A DNA stretch of 64,000 bases from contig OZ010795.1 of NCBI GenBank assembly GCA_963932465.1, forward strand, positions 520,557,451 through 520,621,450, in the 5' to 3' direction. A model generated the notes under the pieces. The model was not told the origin of the DNA, made no database searches, and was given only the letters and a program-made list of their open reading frames with translations. Shown piece by piece: positions 10,435-22,742 of this stretch. Position 1 is the stretch's first letter; every line of letters starts with the position of its first letter. Made by a program: the position numbers and the translations under genes. This stretch comes from Maratus speciosus (Eukaryota; Arthropoda; Arachnida; Araneae; Salticidae).

Positions 10435-12560
10435 TATGAACCGATTTCGATGCAATTCGGTGTGTACATAGTACATACCAATGTCTCGACCGAGTTCGTT
10501 GGCCAGCTTCATTCGCCGTTTTGTTTCAGAATGGCGGCCATTTAAAAATTTTAAAAAAATTTAAAACTTGAAATGTGGTACCAAAAAATTAAAAATGGAA
10601 AAATATTTTTTTCTTATGTATTTGAACTTTATACAAAGATTCCGGAGCAGTTTTTGTTTCGTCTATATCTTAAAAAATGGCTGAGTTATAGCATTTTGAA
10701 TTTCTAGCGTGGCTGACATTTTGAAACGTCCTGAAGTTTGTCACGCGATAAAAGGCGTATTTATGAACCGATTTGGATGTAATTCGGTGTGTACATAGTA
10801 CATACCAATCTCTCGACCGAGTTCGTTGGCCAGCTTCATCCGCCATTTTGTTTCAAAATGGCGGCCATTTAAATTTTTTTTTAAAATTTAAAATTTGAAA
10901 TGTGGTACCAAAAAATTGAAAATGGAAAAATATTTTTTTCTTATGTATTTGACCTTTATACAAAGATTTCGGAGCAGTTTTTGTTTCGTCTATATCTTAA
11001 AAAATGGCTGAGTTAAAGCATTTTGAATTTCTAGCGTGGCTGACATTTTGAAACGTCCTGAATTTTGTCACGCGATAAAAGGCGTATTTATGAACCGATT
11101 TGGATGTAACTTCGTTTATACATAGTAATTCGATACATTAGTCGATACCAATGTATCGACCGGGTTCGTTGGCCAGTTTCACCCGCCATCTTGTTTAAAA
11201 ATGGCGGCCATTTAATTCATTAAGAAAAATTTAAATTTGAAATGTGGTACCAAAAATTGAAAATTGAAAAAAATATTTTCTTCTTATGTGTTTGACCTTG
11301 ATAAAAAGTTTCGGGAGCAGTTTTTGTTTCGTCTATATCTTAAGAAATGGCTGAGTTATAGCATTTTGAATTTCTAGTGTGGCTGACATTTTGAAACGTC
11401 CTGATTTTTCTCACGTAATAACAGGCGTATTTATGAACCGACTTGGATGTACCTTGGTGTGTACATAGCACATACAAATATCTCGACCGAGTTCGTTGGC
11501 CAGCTTCATCCGCCATCTTGTTTCAAAATGGCGGCCATTTAAAAAAATTAAAAAATAAAAAAATTTAAATGAGATACCAAAAAATTGGAAAATGAAAAAG
11601 ATTTTTTTTGTATGTGTTTGACCTTAATACAAAGATTCCGGAACAGTTTTTCTTTCGTCTATATCTAAAAAAAATGGCTGAGTAATAGCATTTTGAATTT
11701 CTCTTGTGGCTGACATTTTAAAACGACCTGATTTTTGTCACGCGATAACAGGCGTATTTATGAATCTATTTGGATGTAACTTGGTCCGTACATAGTACAT
11801 ACCAATGTCTCGACCGAGTTCGTTGGCCAGTTTCATTCGCCATCTTGTTTCAAAAGGGTTGCCATTTAAAAAAAAAAAATTAAAATTCAAAATGAGGTAT
11901 TAAAAAATTGGAAAATGAAAAAGATTTTTTTATGTGTTTGGCCTTGATACAAAGATTCCGGAGCAGTTTTTGTTTCTGAAAATTTGTTCTTTTGTTGATA
12001 TCTTAAAAAATGGTTGATTTATAGCACTTTGAATTTCTAGCATGGCTAACATTTTGAAACGATCTTGTATTTGTCACGCGATAACACACGTATTCGCCTA
12101 TTTCGATGTAAGAAGGCATGTGGATAGTATACATCAACACCTCGACCAAGTTCGCTGGCCAGATTCATCAGCCATCTTGTTTCAAAATGGCGGCCATTAA
12201 ATTAAAAAAAATATATATATTTAAAGTGAGGTGCAAAAAAATTAGAAATTGAAAAAGGTTTCTTTCTTAAGTATTTGATCTTGATATAAGGATTCAGGAG
12301 CATTTTTTGTTTGTCTTTACCTTAAAAAATGGCTCAGATATAGCAGTTTCAATTTCTGTTGTGGGTGACATTTTGAAAAATCTGATTTTTTGCATGCGAC
12401 AGCAATCCTATATATTAACCGATTCCGATGTGAGGGAGCATGTGCACAGCAATTACTAAGGTCTCGACCAAGTTCACTGCTTAGCCTCATCCACCATGTT
12501 GTCTTAAAATGACAGGCACTTTAAGAAATTACCGTATTTGGCAGCCAAATATAAGTTACT
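10435..12560. repeat. Seven tandem units of ~330 bp
   Basis: Unit starts, marked by the 'tatgaaccgatttggatgt' motif or its decayed form, fall near 10435, 10762, 11089, 11432, 11759, 12091 and 12412 (spacing 321-343). Other conserved marks are 'tctcgaccgagttcgttggc', 'aatggcggccattta' and 'cacgcgataa'. Units become more divergent rightward. Part of the 7508-12665 element. Confidence 0.9.
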
Positions 12561-12665
12561 TTAAAGGAAACCAGCTTGGATAAAGCTGACTAATTTCGCG
12601 AAATTCTCATTCATTATATTGATAAAAATTAGTATTGAATCTCCTATACTCGGTTTCCACTAAAT

Positions 12666-12944
12666 TGAGCTTCGTGTGTTTGCATGATTTAAGTTGGCTT
12701 TTTTTAAGTAAGGATTATGAAAGCTACCTCTTCCTCCCGGCACTGGCCGGAAGGACTTTTTTTAGTTATTGTTATTTTATTTTAAAAATAACAGAAAATA
12801 ATTTAAAAATACATATTTAACTGGCATTCGAAAACGAGGCTTTCGCGAAATTATCGTAAGAAAAAATGCACGCCAAACCCGGTGCGTATATGACAATACA
12901 ACAAATCATGACATTTAATTTCAGTTTCAAAGCAATGTTTTAAT
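12666..12944. repeat. Flank shared with 42530-42720
   Basis: Non-coding. Parts such as 'cattcgaaaacgag' and 'ggtgcgtatatgaca' recur at 42640-42710, so this is repeat-derived or belongs to an older element around both copies. Confidence 0.4.
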
Positions 12945-13042
12945 GGTACTACTTCTCTCGTCGTCCAATTTCGCCAAATTATACAAATTGACATATTTTT
13001 TTTTTTTTTTTTTAAATAACGAAAGAACAAATAAATTAGTAT
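12945..13042. mobile_element. MITE family M, left-end fragment
   Basis: It starts with GGTACTACTTCTCTCGTCGT and shares 'gccaaattatacaaattgac' and 'acgaaagaacaaataaatta' with 227-520. It stops where the foldback element at 13052 begins; the right half was not found. Confidence 0.6.
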
Positions 13043-13051
13043 TAAACAACA

Positions 13052-13646
13052 ACATAATTTGAAGAACAAATTAAAAAAAAACAAAACAAAGGATATTTCC
13101 TACATTGTTTAAGCCCGAGAAGGGACAGATATTAAGATATTTCATTCAATTAGTTCAACATTTAATGTTAAATTTTTGTAACAAATTAGTTAAGCCAATT
13201 GAAGATTAAAAAATAAAAATAAAATTCATATAATATGATACTTAAAAAACCCTAAAAAATTACATTCCGTTCAAATGAAATCGAAATAAATCTTAGACTT
13301 CTTCCATTTTTAATTGAAAATTCTTGTATTGTAGATTTTGTAATTTGTTTATGACAATTGTACATAAAATGATAAGATGCATGCAAAATACAAAACTTAA
13401 AAAAAAAGTCTAAGATTTTTTTCGATTTCATTTGAACGCAATCTAATTTTTTAGGAGGTTTTAAGTATCATATTGCATGAATTTTATTTTTATTTTCTAA
13501 TCTTCAATTCGCTTAACTAACATAATGATACATATAATGACTAATATAACTAATAACTTGAATGAAATATCTTAATATCTGTCCCTTCTCGGGCTTAAAC
13601 AATGTAGGAAATATATATATTTTTTAATTTGTTCTTCAAATTATGT
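13052..13646. mobile_element. Foldback element with ~250-bp arms
   Basis: Arms are about 13052-13307 and 13400-13646, around a loop of about 90 bp. Matching marks are 'aagcccgagaagggacagat' at 13110 and its inverse at 13580-13600, and 'caaatgaaatcgaaa' with its inverse near 13420. No ORF. It may be a non-autonomous DNA transposon; no target duplication was recognised. Confidence 0.8.
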
Positions 13647-14189
13647 CTTTGTGTAATATGTCAAGATTTTTAATAACTACTGCATTCAGACGAACTCATT
13701 TCTAAATTAATAGAGGATATCATCATCAGGCTTTGATGTGTGCGGTATTGCATCACAAGCAGTTTACCAATGTGTAATTCAAAATATTTCACCACTGTAG
13801 TAATGCAGGTTTTTGTAGTTTGGACAAAAACTTCCAATCCGAACGTAAAAAATCTATAATCAAAACATAAAAAACTAGCAAACCCCACGGCTTTGCTCGC
13901 GTAATAGTTCAAATATGCCAAGTGATATTTGCATGACTATTTTTTATTAGAAGAACACTTTTTGGAATAATTCAAAAATTACAAATTAAGCCACAGTTTG
14001 AATAAACTTCATTATAAAAGTGCAATAGACAGAAATGATATTTTAATTAATAAGAAGAACTAAAACTAATTCAAAATAAATGATAATTTAGAAAGTGTTT
14101 TGAGACTTTTATGCTCATTTCAGCATTCATTTGAAGTAATGAATTTTTTAGAAATCATATAAACACATTTACATCTTAAAATTAACCAC
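13647..14189. other. AT-rich stretch, nothing recognised
   Basis: I see no convincing ORF, repeat end or structured RNA here. Confidence 0.5.
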
Positions 14190-16560
14190 CATATCAAATT
14201 CCAAGCTTCTTGTCTAACAGTCTACCACCTCTCTGGTGTTAATGGCACCAACATAAAATGACCAAACAGAGTTGAAATAGAATGTCTCGAAAATTTTTGA
14301 AACAGAGACTGTCACCGTTAATTTGTCAACATTAACATTGAAATAGTTTGGTATTTCCTAATATTCTACAGAAAACGGAATTTAGATGTTTTTAAAGGCT
14401 TTATTGTTGTTCCTGCCAACCAGGTGGCAGTGACACCGGCATAAAATATAGCCCGTATAGGATGAGGGACTATCACTCTTGATCGTGTTGCCAGTGGGCT
14501 ACTTTTTTTTAATTCGGATTTCTTGATTGGCATTACTTTTCTGAAATGGTAAAATTCCACTTGTTTTCGCCTTAATTAATATGTCATTAAATATGGCGAA
14601 TTTTACTACTTCAAAAAAGTAGTGCCAATCAAGAAATCCGAATTTTAAAAAAGTAGCCCACTGGCAACACTGCTTTTGATTCGCAACCAATAACTTCTGT
14701 GATCGTTTTATTATTTCCTGAGATTCCATAGAAATCGTAATTTATGACTCTTTTAGAATGCTTTTCGCTCCTTCCCTTCGCTTCAACCCTTTTTAATTTC
14801 GAATTTATTTTCGACTGTTCTTAGAGGACATTTATATTTTATAAGTAATACTGTGCTATATTGTGAAGTTTCTAGCCTCTTCAGTACCACAGAAATCGCA
14901 ATTTATAAAGTTTTTTGCTCTTGCAACCCTCTAGGGGTTGTGGCACCGACATAAAATATAGCTTACATTTGAGCAGGTTCTATGACCATCAATTTGCAAC
15001 CATTATGTTTGAAATCGGTTTCGTATTTCACACGATTGCATAAAAATCGTAATTGAGAACGCTTATAAAACGCTTTTCACTCCCTACATCTTTTTAAATT
15101 TGGAAATTTCTTTCGACAAATCTTAGAAAGCATTTGCATCTTTGAAGTAATTACTATTCCAAATTTAAAATGTTAGACCCCCTCAGTAACACAATAAACG
15201 CAATTTAGAACATTTTTTACTCCTATAACCCCCAGGTGGTAGTGACAACAATGTAAAATATAGGCTATGTTGGAGCGGGGGCTGTCACCATCAATTTGAA
15301 AACATTACTTTTGAAATCGGTTTATATTTCCTGAGATTGCGTAGAAATCTCAATTTAGAACGTTTTTAGAACGCTATTCGTTTATTTTCCCCCCATTTAA
15401 ATTTCAAATTTTTAAGGTACTCTTCTCTGAGAGCATTTACATCTCATAAGTAATTACCTTGCCAAATTTCATATTGCTAGCACCTTCAGTATCTCAAAAA
15501 TCACAATTTAGAACGCTGTTTAAAATGCAAGTGCAAGGTGGTAATGACGCCGACATGAAGTAGATCCTATATTGGAGCAAGGGCTGTCATCATCAATTTC
15601 CAAACACTACTTTTGAAATCGGTTGGATACTTTCTGAGATTGCGTTGAAATTGCCATTTACAACGTTTTTTAGAACTCTTTTCGCGCATTTCCACCCCTT
15701 TAAAATTTCGAATTTTTTAAGAAATGTTCTTAGAGATCATTTATATCTTATAAGTAACTACCATTCCAAATTTCATGTTTCTAGGCTCTTCAGTAACACA
15801 AAAATCGCATTTTCGAACGTTTTCATTGCTCCTGTACCCCATTTGGGGGTAGTGGCACCGACATAAAATGTAGCCTATGTTGGATCAAGGGTTGTCACCA
15901 TCATTTTGACACTATTATTTTTTAAATCGGTTTGGTACTTCTTGAGATAGCGTAAAAATCGCCCATTAGAACGTTTTTTAGAACGCTTTTTACGCATTTT
16001 CACCCCTTTTAAATTTCGATTTTTTTAAGAAATGTTCTTAGAGATCATTTATATCTAATATCCAAATACCATATGCCTAATTCCATGTATCTGGGCCCCT
16101 GAGTAACACAAAAAATCGCATTTTCGAACGATTTTTTGCCCCTGCCCCACCCTTTAGTGGTAGTGGCACCGACATAAAATGTAGCCTATGTTGGAGCAGA
16201 CGTTTGCATCATCAATTTCCAACCATTACTTTTGAAATCGGTTTGGTATTTCCTGAGATTACGTAGAAAACACCATTTAGAACGTTTTTTAGAACGCTTT
16301 TTGCACATTTTCACCCCTTTTAAATTTCGAATTGTTTAGGAAATGTTCTTAGATATCTTTTATATCTTATAAATAACTACCATTCCAAATTTCATGTTTC
16401 TAGGTCTTTCAGGAACACAAAAATTGGATTTTTAGTACGTTTTTTGCTCCTGCACCCCCTTTTGGCCAGTGACACGGACATAACATATAGCCTATGATCT
16501 AAGTTGGACTAACACCGTCATTTTGATATCATTACTTTTGGAATCGGTTCGGTAGCTTCA
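14190..16560. repeat. Degenerate tandem array of ~305-bp units
   Basis: The marker 'gacataaaatatagcc' or a variant recurs near 14249, 14438, 14949, 15247, 15550, 15859, 16169 and 16474; the later spacings are 298-310. Each unit also carries 'ttttgaaatcggttt', 'cctgagattgcgtagaaa' and 'aaatgttcttagagatc'. The early units are disturbed by the inverted-repeat element at 14485-14670. A single unit fragment lies at 34180-34283. Confidence 0.85.
14485..14670. mobile_element. Small foldback MITE in the 305-bp array
   Basis: Starts 'gtgttgccagtgggctac' and ends with its inverse. The inner arm text 'aattcggatttcttgattgg' is also inverted near 14625. Arms are about 65 bp. The interrupted array unit resumes on the right, so it inserted into the array. 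Confidence 0.75.
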
Positions 16561-16713
16561 GAGCTTACCTCCTACAAATAAACAATTTTTTACATCTTTA
16601 TAATATTAGTATAGATTAGTATAGATTAACTTCACTTAAATTTAGATATCCTATTTCCCACTCAGTAACGCTATGAATGCAAAAATAAATTGCGTTGAAT
16701 CCTTACTGCTAAT
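16561..16713. other. Short unassigned spacer
   Basis: Lies between the 305-bp array and the broken mariner-like element. Nothing recognised. Confidence 0.5.
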
Positions 16714-18208
16714 CAGGGTGTTTATAAAGTCCCTGACCCATTTTGATGTCTAATAACTCATAAAATAATGAAGATATAAACAAACTTATGGCATTTATTG
16801 ATGGAATAACTCATATATTTTCCTTTTCAGGTTTGAATATCTTTACTTTTGTAAATATTGTCTGCGCGTGTTGTTAATTTCGGATAATTTCACTTTCCAG
16901 CCTAAATATCTGTACTTTTCTAAATATCGTCTGCCTATTAATTGCATTGTTCTCTCTTTTGTTTTTGGCAACTATTGCAATGTTATGTTTACTTTTGATG
17001 TGTTGGTTCTATGTTACTTTTATATGTGATATTTTATTCGAGCGGATATTAAGGAGAATGCATACACCACAAGAGAAATCACAGATTTTATGGTGGTTCA
17101 TAGGACCAAAATCGATAGTGCAAGCACAGAGAAATTGCAGAAGAATTTACCAAAAAGATCTTCCATCCAAAAGCAGCATCTTGCGGTGGATAAAGAATTT
17201 TCTAGAAACTGGAAGTATCGCAGATAAAAAACGTTCCAGACGTCCCTGCACAAGTGATTTTGATGTTGAGCGTGTCGGAGAGACATTTTTACACAATCCT
17301 AGAAGATCTGTGAGATCAGCGGCAAGAGAATTGGACAAGGACATGCCAATTTTGACGGTGTAGAAGGTTATTAAGAAAAAATTAAGACTGCATGCAAACA
17401 AAGTTCAAATTGTTCAAGTTTTGGAACCGCGCGATAGGCCTAGGAGGATGGCCTTTGCAACAGATATGCTAAGGAGAATAGAAGATGATGCTGATTTTCT
17501 GAAGCGCATAATGTTCTCCGACGAAGCATCCTTTCATGTTTCTGGCATTGTTAATCGCCATAATGTGCGCATATGGGGATCTGAAAACCTCATGAATACC
17601 GTGAGGCAGTAAGGGATTCCCCAAAGATTAACGTGTGGTGTGGACTAATGCACGACCAAGTCATTGGACCTTTCTTTTTTACAGAAGAGACGGTCTCATC
17701 AGTCGTATACTTAGGAATGTTGGAAAACTTCGTATTTCCACAACTAGAAAAGCTTCAGCCACATGTCATTTTGCAAAAAGATGGTGCACCACCTCATTGG
17801 GGTACCATCGTTCGTACTTCTTTGAATGACCATTTTCCAGGAAGATGGATTCGGCGAGGAGGTCCAAATCCTTGGCCACCCAGATCACCTGATATAACGC
17901 CGCTGGACTTTTTCCTTTGGGGATTTGTAAAGGACAATGTTTACAGGAGGAGAGTGTTGAACATTGATGACTTAAAAGCCAGAATTACAGCCGCAATAGC
18001 CTCTGTGGATGCCGACATGCTTGCCGCTACCTGGCGTGAAATTGACTATCGACTTTATATTCTCCGTGCGACGAAGGGGGGACACGTGCAAGTTCATTGA
18101 CAAGGGTCATGAAACATTTTCAGTCTATCTAACCATTTATGTTATTAATTTTAATCTATCTTTGTTATTTTATGAGTTATTAAACATCAAAATAGGTCCG
18201 GGACTTTA
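16714..18208 (+). mobile_element. Second mariner-like element, degraded
   Basis: The left end CAGGGTGTTTATAAAGTCCC begins at 16714. An inverse copy of 16726-16772 lies at 18163-18208 ('ttattttatgagttatta'), giving arms of about 47 bp. The outermost right bases expected from the left arm are missing or mutated. It encloses a broken transposase gene. Confidence 0.85.
17058..18100 (+). pseudogene. DD41D mariner-like transposase, broken
   Basis: Reading starts at ATG 17058 (MHTPQEKSQILWWF). It contains an N-terminal DNA-binding region, then an in-frame TAG at 17361-17363. Reading continues in the same frame to about 17587, where a one-base loss shifts it, and resumes in another frame through 18100. 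The catalytic acids are all present: D at 17520 (FSDEAS), D at 17780 (QKDGAPPH) and D at 17906 (LDFFLWG), again with 41 residues between the last two. It is therefore a distant relative of the 8563-9639 gene. With a nonsense codon and a frameshift it should not make active protein. Confidence 0.88.
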
Positions 18209-19328
18209 AAAAATAAAAGTTTTACTTAAATTTTGCTACCTTATTCTCTCCCAAGGGTTGATGTAAACACATCAGAAAATTATAACCTAAGTTAATTATT
18301 TACCTAATTATTACCTAAGTTAAGTTAAGAAAGTACCTAAGTAGTTACTGTAGTAAGTTAGTTGAGTTTACCTAAGTTAACCTAAGTTATAGTTACCTAA
18401 CTATTTATACCTAAGGGGTATAAATAGTTCTCATCTCGGAAAAAAAATACATTTTAAAATTTAAGTTATGTAGTTTCTGAGTACGTTCGCCACCTGCGTA
18501 AAAATAGCTATCCATTTGAAACTTGACCATCAAAGCAAAAACTTATTCTAAAAATATCCTTTTAATTTCCACTATGATGCCATATTCACCCCTTTAATTC
18601 TTGAAAAAAAAAAAAAAACTAGTTCAATTTAATATTTCACGTGGAATAAATGTTTCAACTAAAAAGAAATAAATTATTATTACGGGTTTTGAAATTTTTG
18701 CAACAATGAAGAAAAAAATGTTACATTTTCTATGAAAAATGTCCGTTGATTCTCAATAAAACAAGTAATATAAAAATTTTGTATTTAAAGTAAATTCCTA
18801 CTTAGGTCGTCAAAGAAAAATTTAATATAATCCCTTAAGCTAATATTAGCTTTTGTTGCATTAAAATATCCCAATTTGTTGATTTTCTATAAGCAAGTAG
18901 GTTTACAATGGAAGTCTATGGCGATTTGGCGAAATTTTAGAGATATCGGCAAGTTGGCGTCACTTTTGGCGGTATATCACCAAGTTGGCGAAAAACTTGA
19001 CGGTATTTGGCGACAGAACAGGGTCCCCCCCTCTGGTAACACCCCTTATAGACATGAAGATGCATTAAATGCTTTTCAATAACCAATGGTCGCCATTTTG
19101 TCTCCCATATAAAACTAAAATTAATTAATTAAAATTTAATTAATGAAATAATATTTGAAAAAACTATTAACATCAATTGCCATACAGTACAAATTAAAAA
19201 AAAATATTTCAACTTCATAGGATGAATAATAAATATTTTATTAACGATTGAAAATTTGAACAAGATATATAAGTAAATATAGGAAGAGTGTGAACTAATA
19301 GTAGGAATTGAAAAACAGAAATCTGTAA
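18209..19328. other. Unassigned, with a low-complexity CCTAAGTTA run
   Basis: 18285-18420 repeats words like 'acctaagtta'. The part 18880-19030 contains 'ggcgatttggcgaaatttta'-type text that recurs loosely in other repeats. A 68-residue ORF there is not convincing. No gene supported. Confidence 0.5.
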
Positions 19329-20598
19329 TCTCTCTATTCTAAAAAAAAGTAACTCCCGCTGTCACCGCCGCCGCCGCCGCCGCCGCCGGTTTTGAATTTT
19401 TTGTGACCGGAGGTCTTTCTTCGTTAATATTAAGAAAAATAATGCATACAAAAATATGAAAATCGGTAGTATTATACAGAAATGTTTGATAAACACGCTG
19501 ATATAGACAGTTTTCAAATCGAAGAATTATTTTAAGAGATATTTAATGCTAAAGTTGGACAAAATCGTTCCATTAAAAAAGTTTTATAGGAGCAAAAACT
19601 ATACATCGGAATTTAATACTTTTTAGATCATTTTATACGTTATAATTTCCCGGTGTGCAGAATTAATTTATTTTTTTAATTTGACTCATTTTTCGAGGTT
19701 TCATTTCTATTTTAAATTCAAATTTTCAGCATTTCGAGAGATATTGTTTTACTTATTTCAGAAAATTGTACTAATTTAACCTGTTGCCAAACTGTATAAA
19801 CAACGGAAACAATAATGTTTGCTTCAAATTAAAAATTTATTTACACGTGACTATTATAAACAGAAAAGAAAAACTTTCAAATTAGAATTAAATAATTACG
19901 TATAAAAAGCAGGAACTTATTGAAAATTACTTCATCTATAATTACACGTGAATTTTAACAGAGAAAGGATATTGTAAAGTAATAAATTCATTAACATGCG
20001 TTAGAAGTCTTAAATAGGAGAAATTACATCACATTTACGTCACATTACACTTATTACGTAAAATGAACAAAAAATAATATTGCAAAATAGTAGTTTAAAT
20101 TTAAAAATAGCGCGAGACATTTACTTCATATTTTGAGATGAACTTTTCAACTATTTTTTTTTTTTGGACAGCGCAAATAATATTTCATTTCTAATAAAAG
20201 CATTTTCACGTGAATATTAAAAAGGGAAAGAAAAGTTTGGTGAAAATTACGTCAGATTAAAAAGATATATTTAAAATGTTTTATTTAAAAGGACTTTCTT
20301 TTCGCTTTGTTAAAAAATACCGGGAGACAAAGACTCTGTTTACTTAATTCCTTTTATATTAGATGATTTTGAAATGCCATTGTATCTTTTAACAGCAGCT
20401 GATTTTTCCGTAAAATTCCCCAATCAAAGAGAAATGAATAGAAACTCGTTTATAGGGAGATCGCCTTTGTTTTTTTTATTATAATTCAATCTTCCAAAAA
20501 AATTCAATTAAAGCCGATCAAATTAGCGTGCTTTTAGAGACTGCAGTGTCTGACCGGGGGGTTGGCGAGCGTAGCTCGTAGGGGGCCGAGCCCCCTAG
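19329..20598 (+). mobile_element. Helitron-like non-autonomous element, complete
   Basis: The 1270-bp unit starts TCTCTCTATTCTAAAA after an A and ends GGGGGCCGAGCCCCCTAG before a T. That fits the Helitron rule: insertion between A and T, 5' TC, 3' CTRR preceded by a hairpin, no target duplication and no TIR. Here the hairpin nearly abuts the end, whereas canonical Helitrons leave about ten bases. A (CCG)n tract follows the start (19363-19388). No Rep/helicase ORF. A second complete copy lies inverted at 46265-47548, sharing both termini. Confidence 0.68.
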
Positions 20599-20617
20599 TT
20601 ATTAAGAAAAATATCTG

Positions 20618-20648
<31 letters not shown>

Positions 20649-20906
20649 ATCCATGTTTCTTTCTGGGTTATAATTTACCCATATGCAAAGCATTTTACCA
20701 TTCGTTTTGAGGGCAAACGTTTTTACACTTTAAATTTATAATATCATTAGAATTAGTAAAGAATAAAAAAATGTTTGGCATCAGGGACAAAAAGGTGGGA
20801 AGAAAAAAATGAAAAAGTTATGATCTCCATAGGCTTTTCTATGTTAAATTAACATTGAGAAGTGACACTGGAAATAAATAAGTATTGCTCTGCCATGCAA
20901 TACTTA
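20599..20906. other. Spacer with poly-A run
   Basis: About 28 A residues around 20622-20649, then unassigned AT-rich sequence. Confidence 0.5.
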
Positions 20907-21645
20907 AATAACATTAATAAAAATAAAAATAAAACGTCGAAGTAAAAAAATCCCTGCCGGCTCTGGCCTACAGGCGGAGGTGGATTTCGATGTTAAGTAC
21001 TAAATTCACCAACAAAACTTAAATCAATATTAGAGATAAACCCAGTTCCTTCACTAAGAATGAACTCTAGGGAGCTAAACATTTTGTGAAAATTCTAATA
21101 CACACGAATACACACACGCATGTATATGGGATAGGTTTAAAAATGGCTAAAACAAATTCAGAAAACCTCAAAGTGTTAAAATATGATAATATTTCCATAG
21201 TCGGGTTTTTATTATGTTTTAATACCTTTCTGCAAACTCATATGACGTTACATATTCACCTGCTGAGGTCCATTATATTTCTAATATGACGCAATATATA
21301 TATATATATATTTAATTCGTCAAACTATTTATTTCATTTTGAGTTTCCATGCTGAAATCTTGCTCTAGAAAACTTATGACGTAATATTCAATTTGTTTTC
21401 AATTCGTCAAACTATTTATTTAATTTAACTTTTCACGTGAAATTCTTGCATTAGAAAAGCAATTGTTGTGGTGAAAATATTATTATTATTTTTTTTTGTT
21501 GGCAACTGCTATAACGAAAAATATTAGGTAGATTTCGTAAGAAATACTACCTATTGCAGTCGTTACCATGGTGCGACTTTTGAAAAATTCCTTCATAACT
21601 TTTCATTATAGGACCCCAGGAACCCAAAACCACCCCCACCTAAAA

Positions 21646-21695
<50 letters not shown>

Positions 21696-22696
21696 CTAAA
21701 TTTTGTCCGCACGATAAAAGTCGCAATTATGCACGAATCATCTTCAAACTCGCCAACAACTTTGAGATGGCTAATATCTCGGCGGGGATTGAAAATGGGC
21801 GAAATCGGCCCAAGAGGGTGGAAATGGGGAGGGTTCAAAATTTTGAATACTGTCTTAACATGATTCTGATAAAACCAGCTCTTACACAACAATGGCAGGA
21901 AAAAAATAAAAGTTTTTCGTTATAGCAGTTGCCAACAATTAAAAAAAAACAAATAATAAAATTATCACCACAACAATTACTTTTCTTTTGCAAAATTTTC
22001 ACGTGTAAAATTAAATAGTTTGACAAATTGAAAACAAATTGAATATTACGTCATAAGTTTCCTAGAGCAAGATTTCAGCATGAAAACTCAAAATAAATAG
22101 TTTGACGAATTAAAAAAATATGTATATTGCGTCATATTGGAAATATAATGGACCTCAGCAGGTGAATATGTAACGCCATGTAAGTTTGAAGAAACGTATT
22201 AAAACATGATAAAAACTCGACTATGGAAATATATTAACATATTTTAACACTTTAAGGTTCTCTGAATTTTTTGTAGCCATTTTTTAAACCTATTCCATAT
22301 GTATGTGTGTGTGTATTCGTGTATATTACAATTTTCACAAAAAGTTTAGCTCCTTACAGCTCGCTCTTTGTGAAGAAACTGGGTTTTATCTCTAATCTTG
22401 ATTTAAGTTTTGTTGGAGAATTTAGTACTTAACATCGAAATCTACCTCCGCCTGTAGGCCCGAGCCGGCAGGGATGTTTTTTATTTTTTCCTGTCATTGT
22501 TGTGTAAGAGCTGGTTTTATCAGAATCTTGTTAAGACGGTATTCAAATTTTTTAACCCCCCCCCCCATTTCCATTCCCTTGGGCCGATTTTGCCCATTTT
22601 CAATCCCCGCCGAGATATTAGCCATCTCAAAGTTGTTGGCGAGTTTGAAAACGATTTGTGCATAATTGCGACTTTTATCGTGCGGACAAAATTTAG

Positions 22697-22742
<46 letters not shown>

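Larger units (their letters stand above)
7508..12665. mobile_element. Hairpin-started repeat element, copy 1, split by a mariner
   Basis: It starts with a short hairpin (TAGGTAG...CTACCTA, 7510-7530), then 'ttgcagccgttcggagg', a (TA)n tract, an array of ~330-bp units, and a 3' part with 'cagcttggataaagctgact' and 'aatctcctatactcggtt'. The same order occurs at 37809-42530. The mariner at 7644-10366 lies inside the (TA)n tract. No coding capacity was seen, so it may be non-autonomous; its class is not established. Confidence 0.6.

Noticed and set aside
18285..18420. CCTAAGTTA-rich run as interstitial telomere (TTAGG/CCTAA)
   Set aside because: Words are irregular and separated by other bases; there is no true pentamer array. 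Low-complexity DNA explains it.
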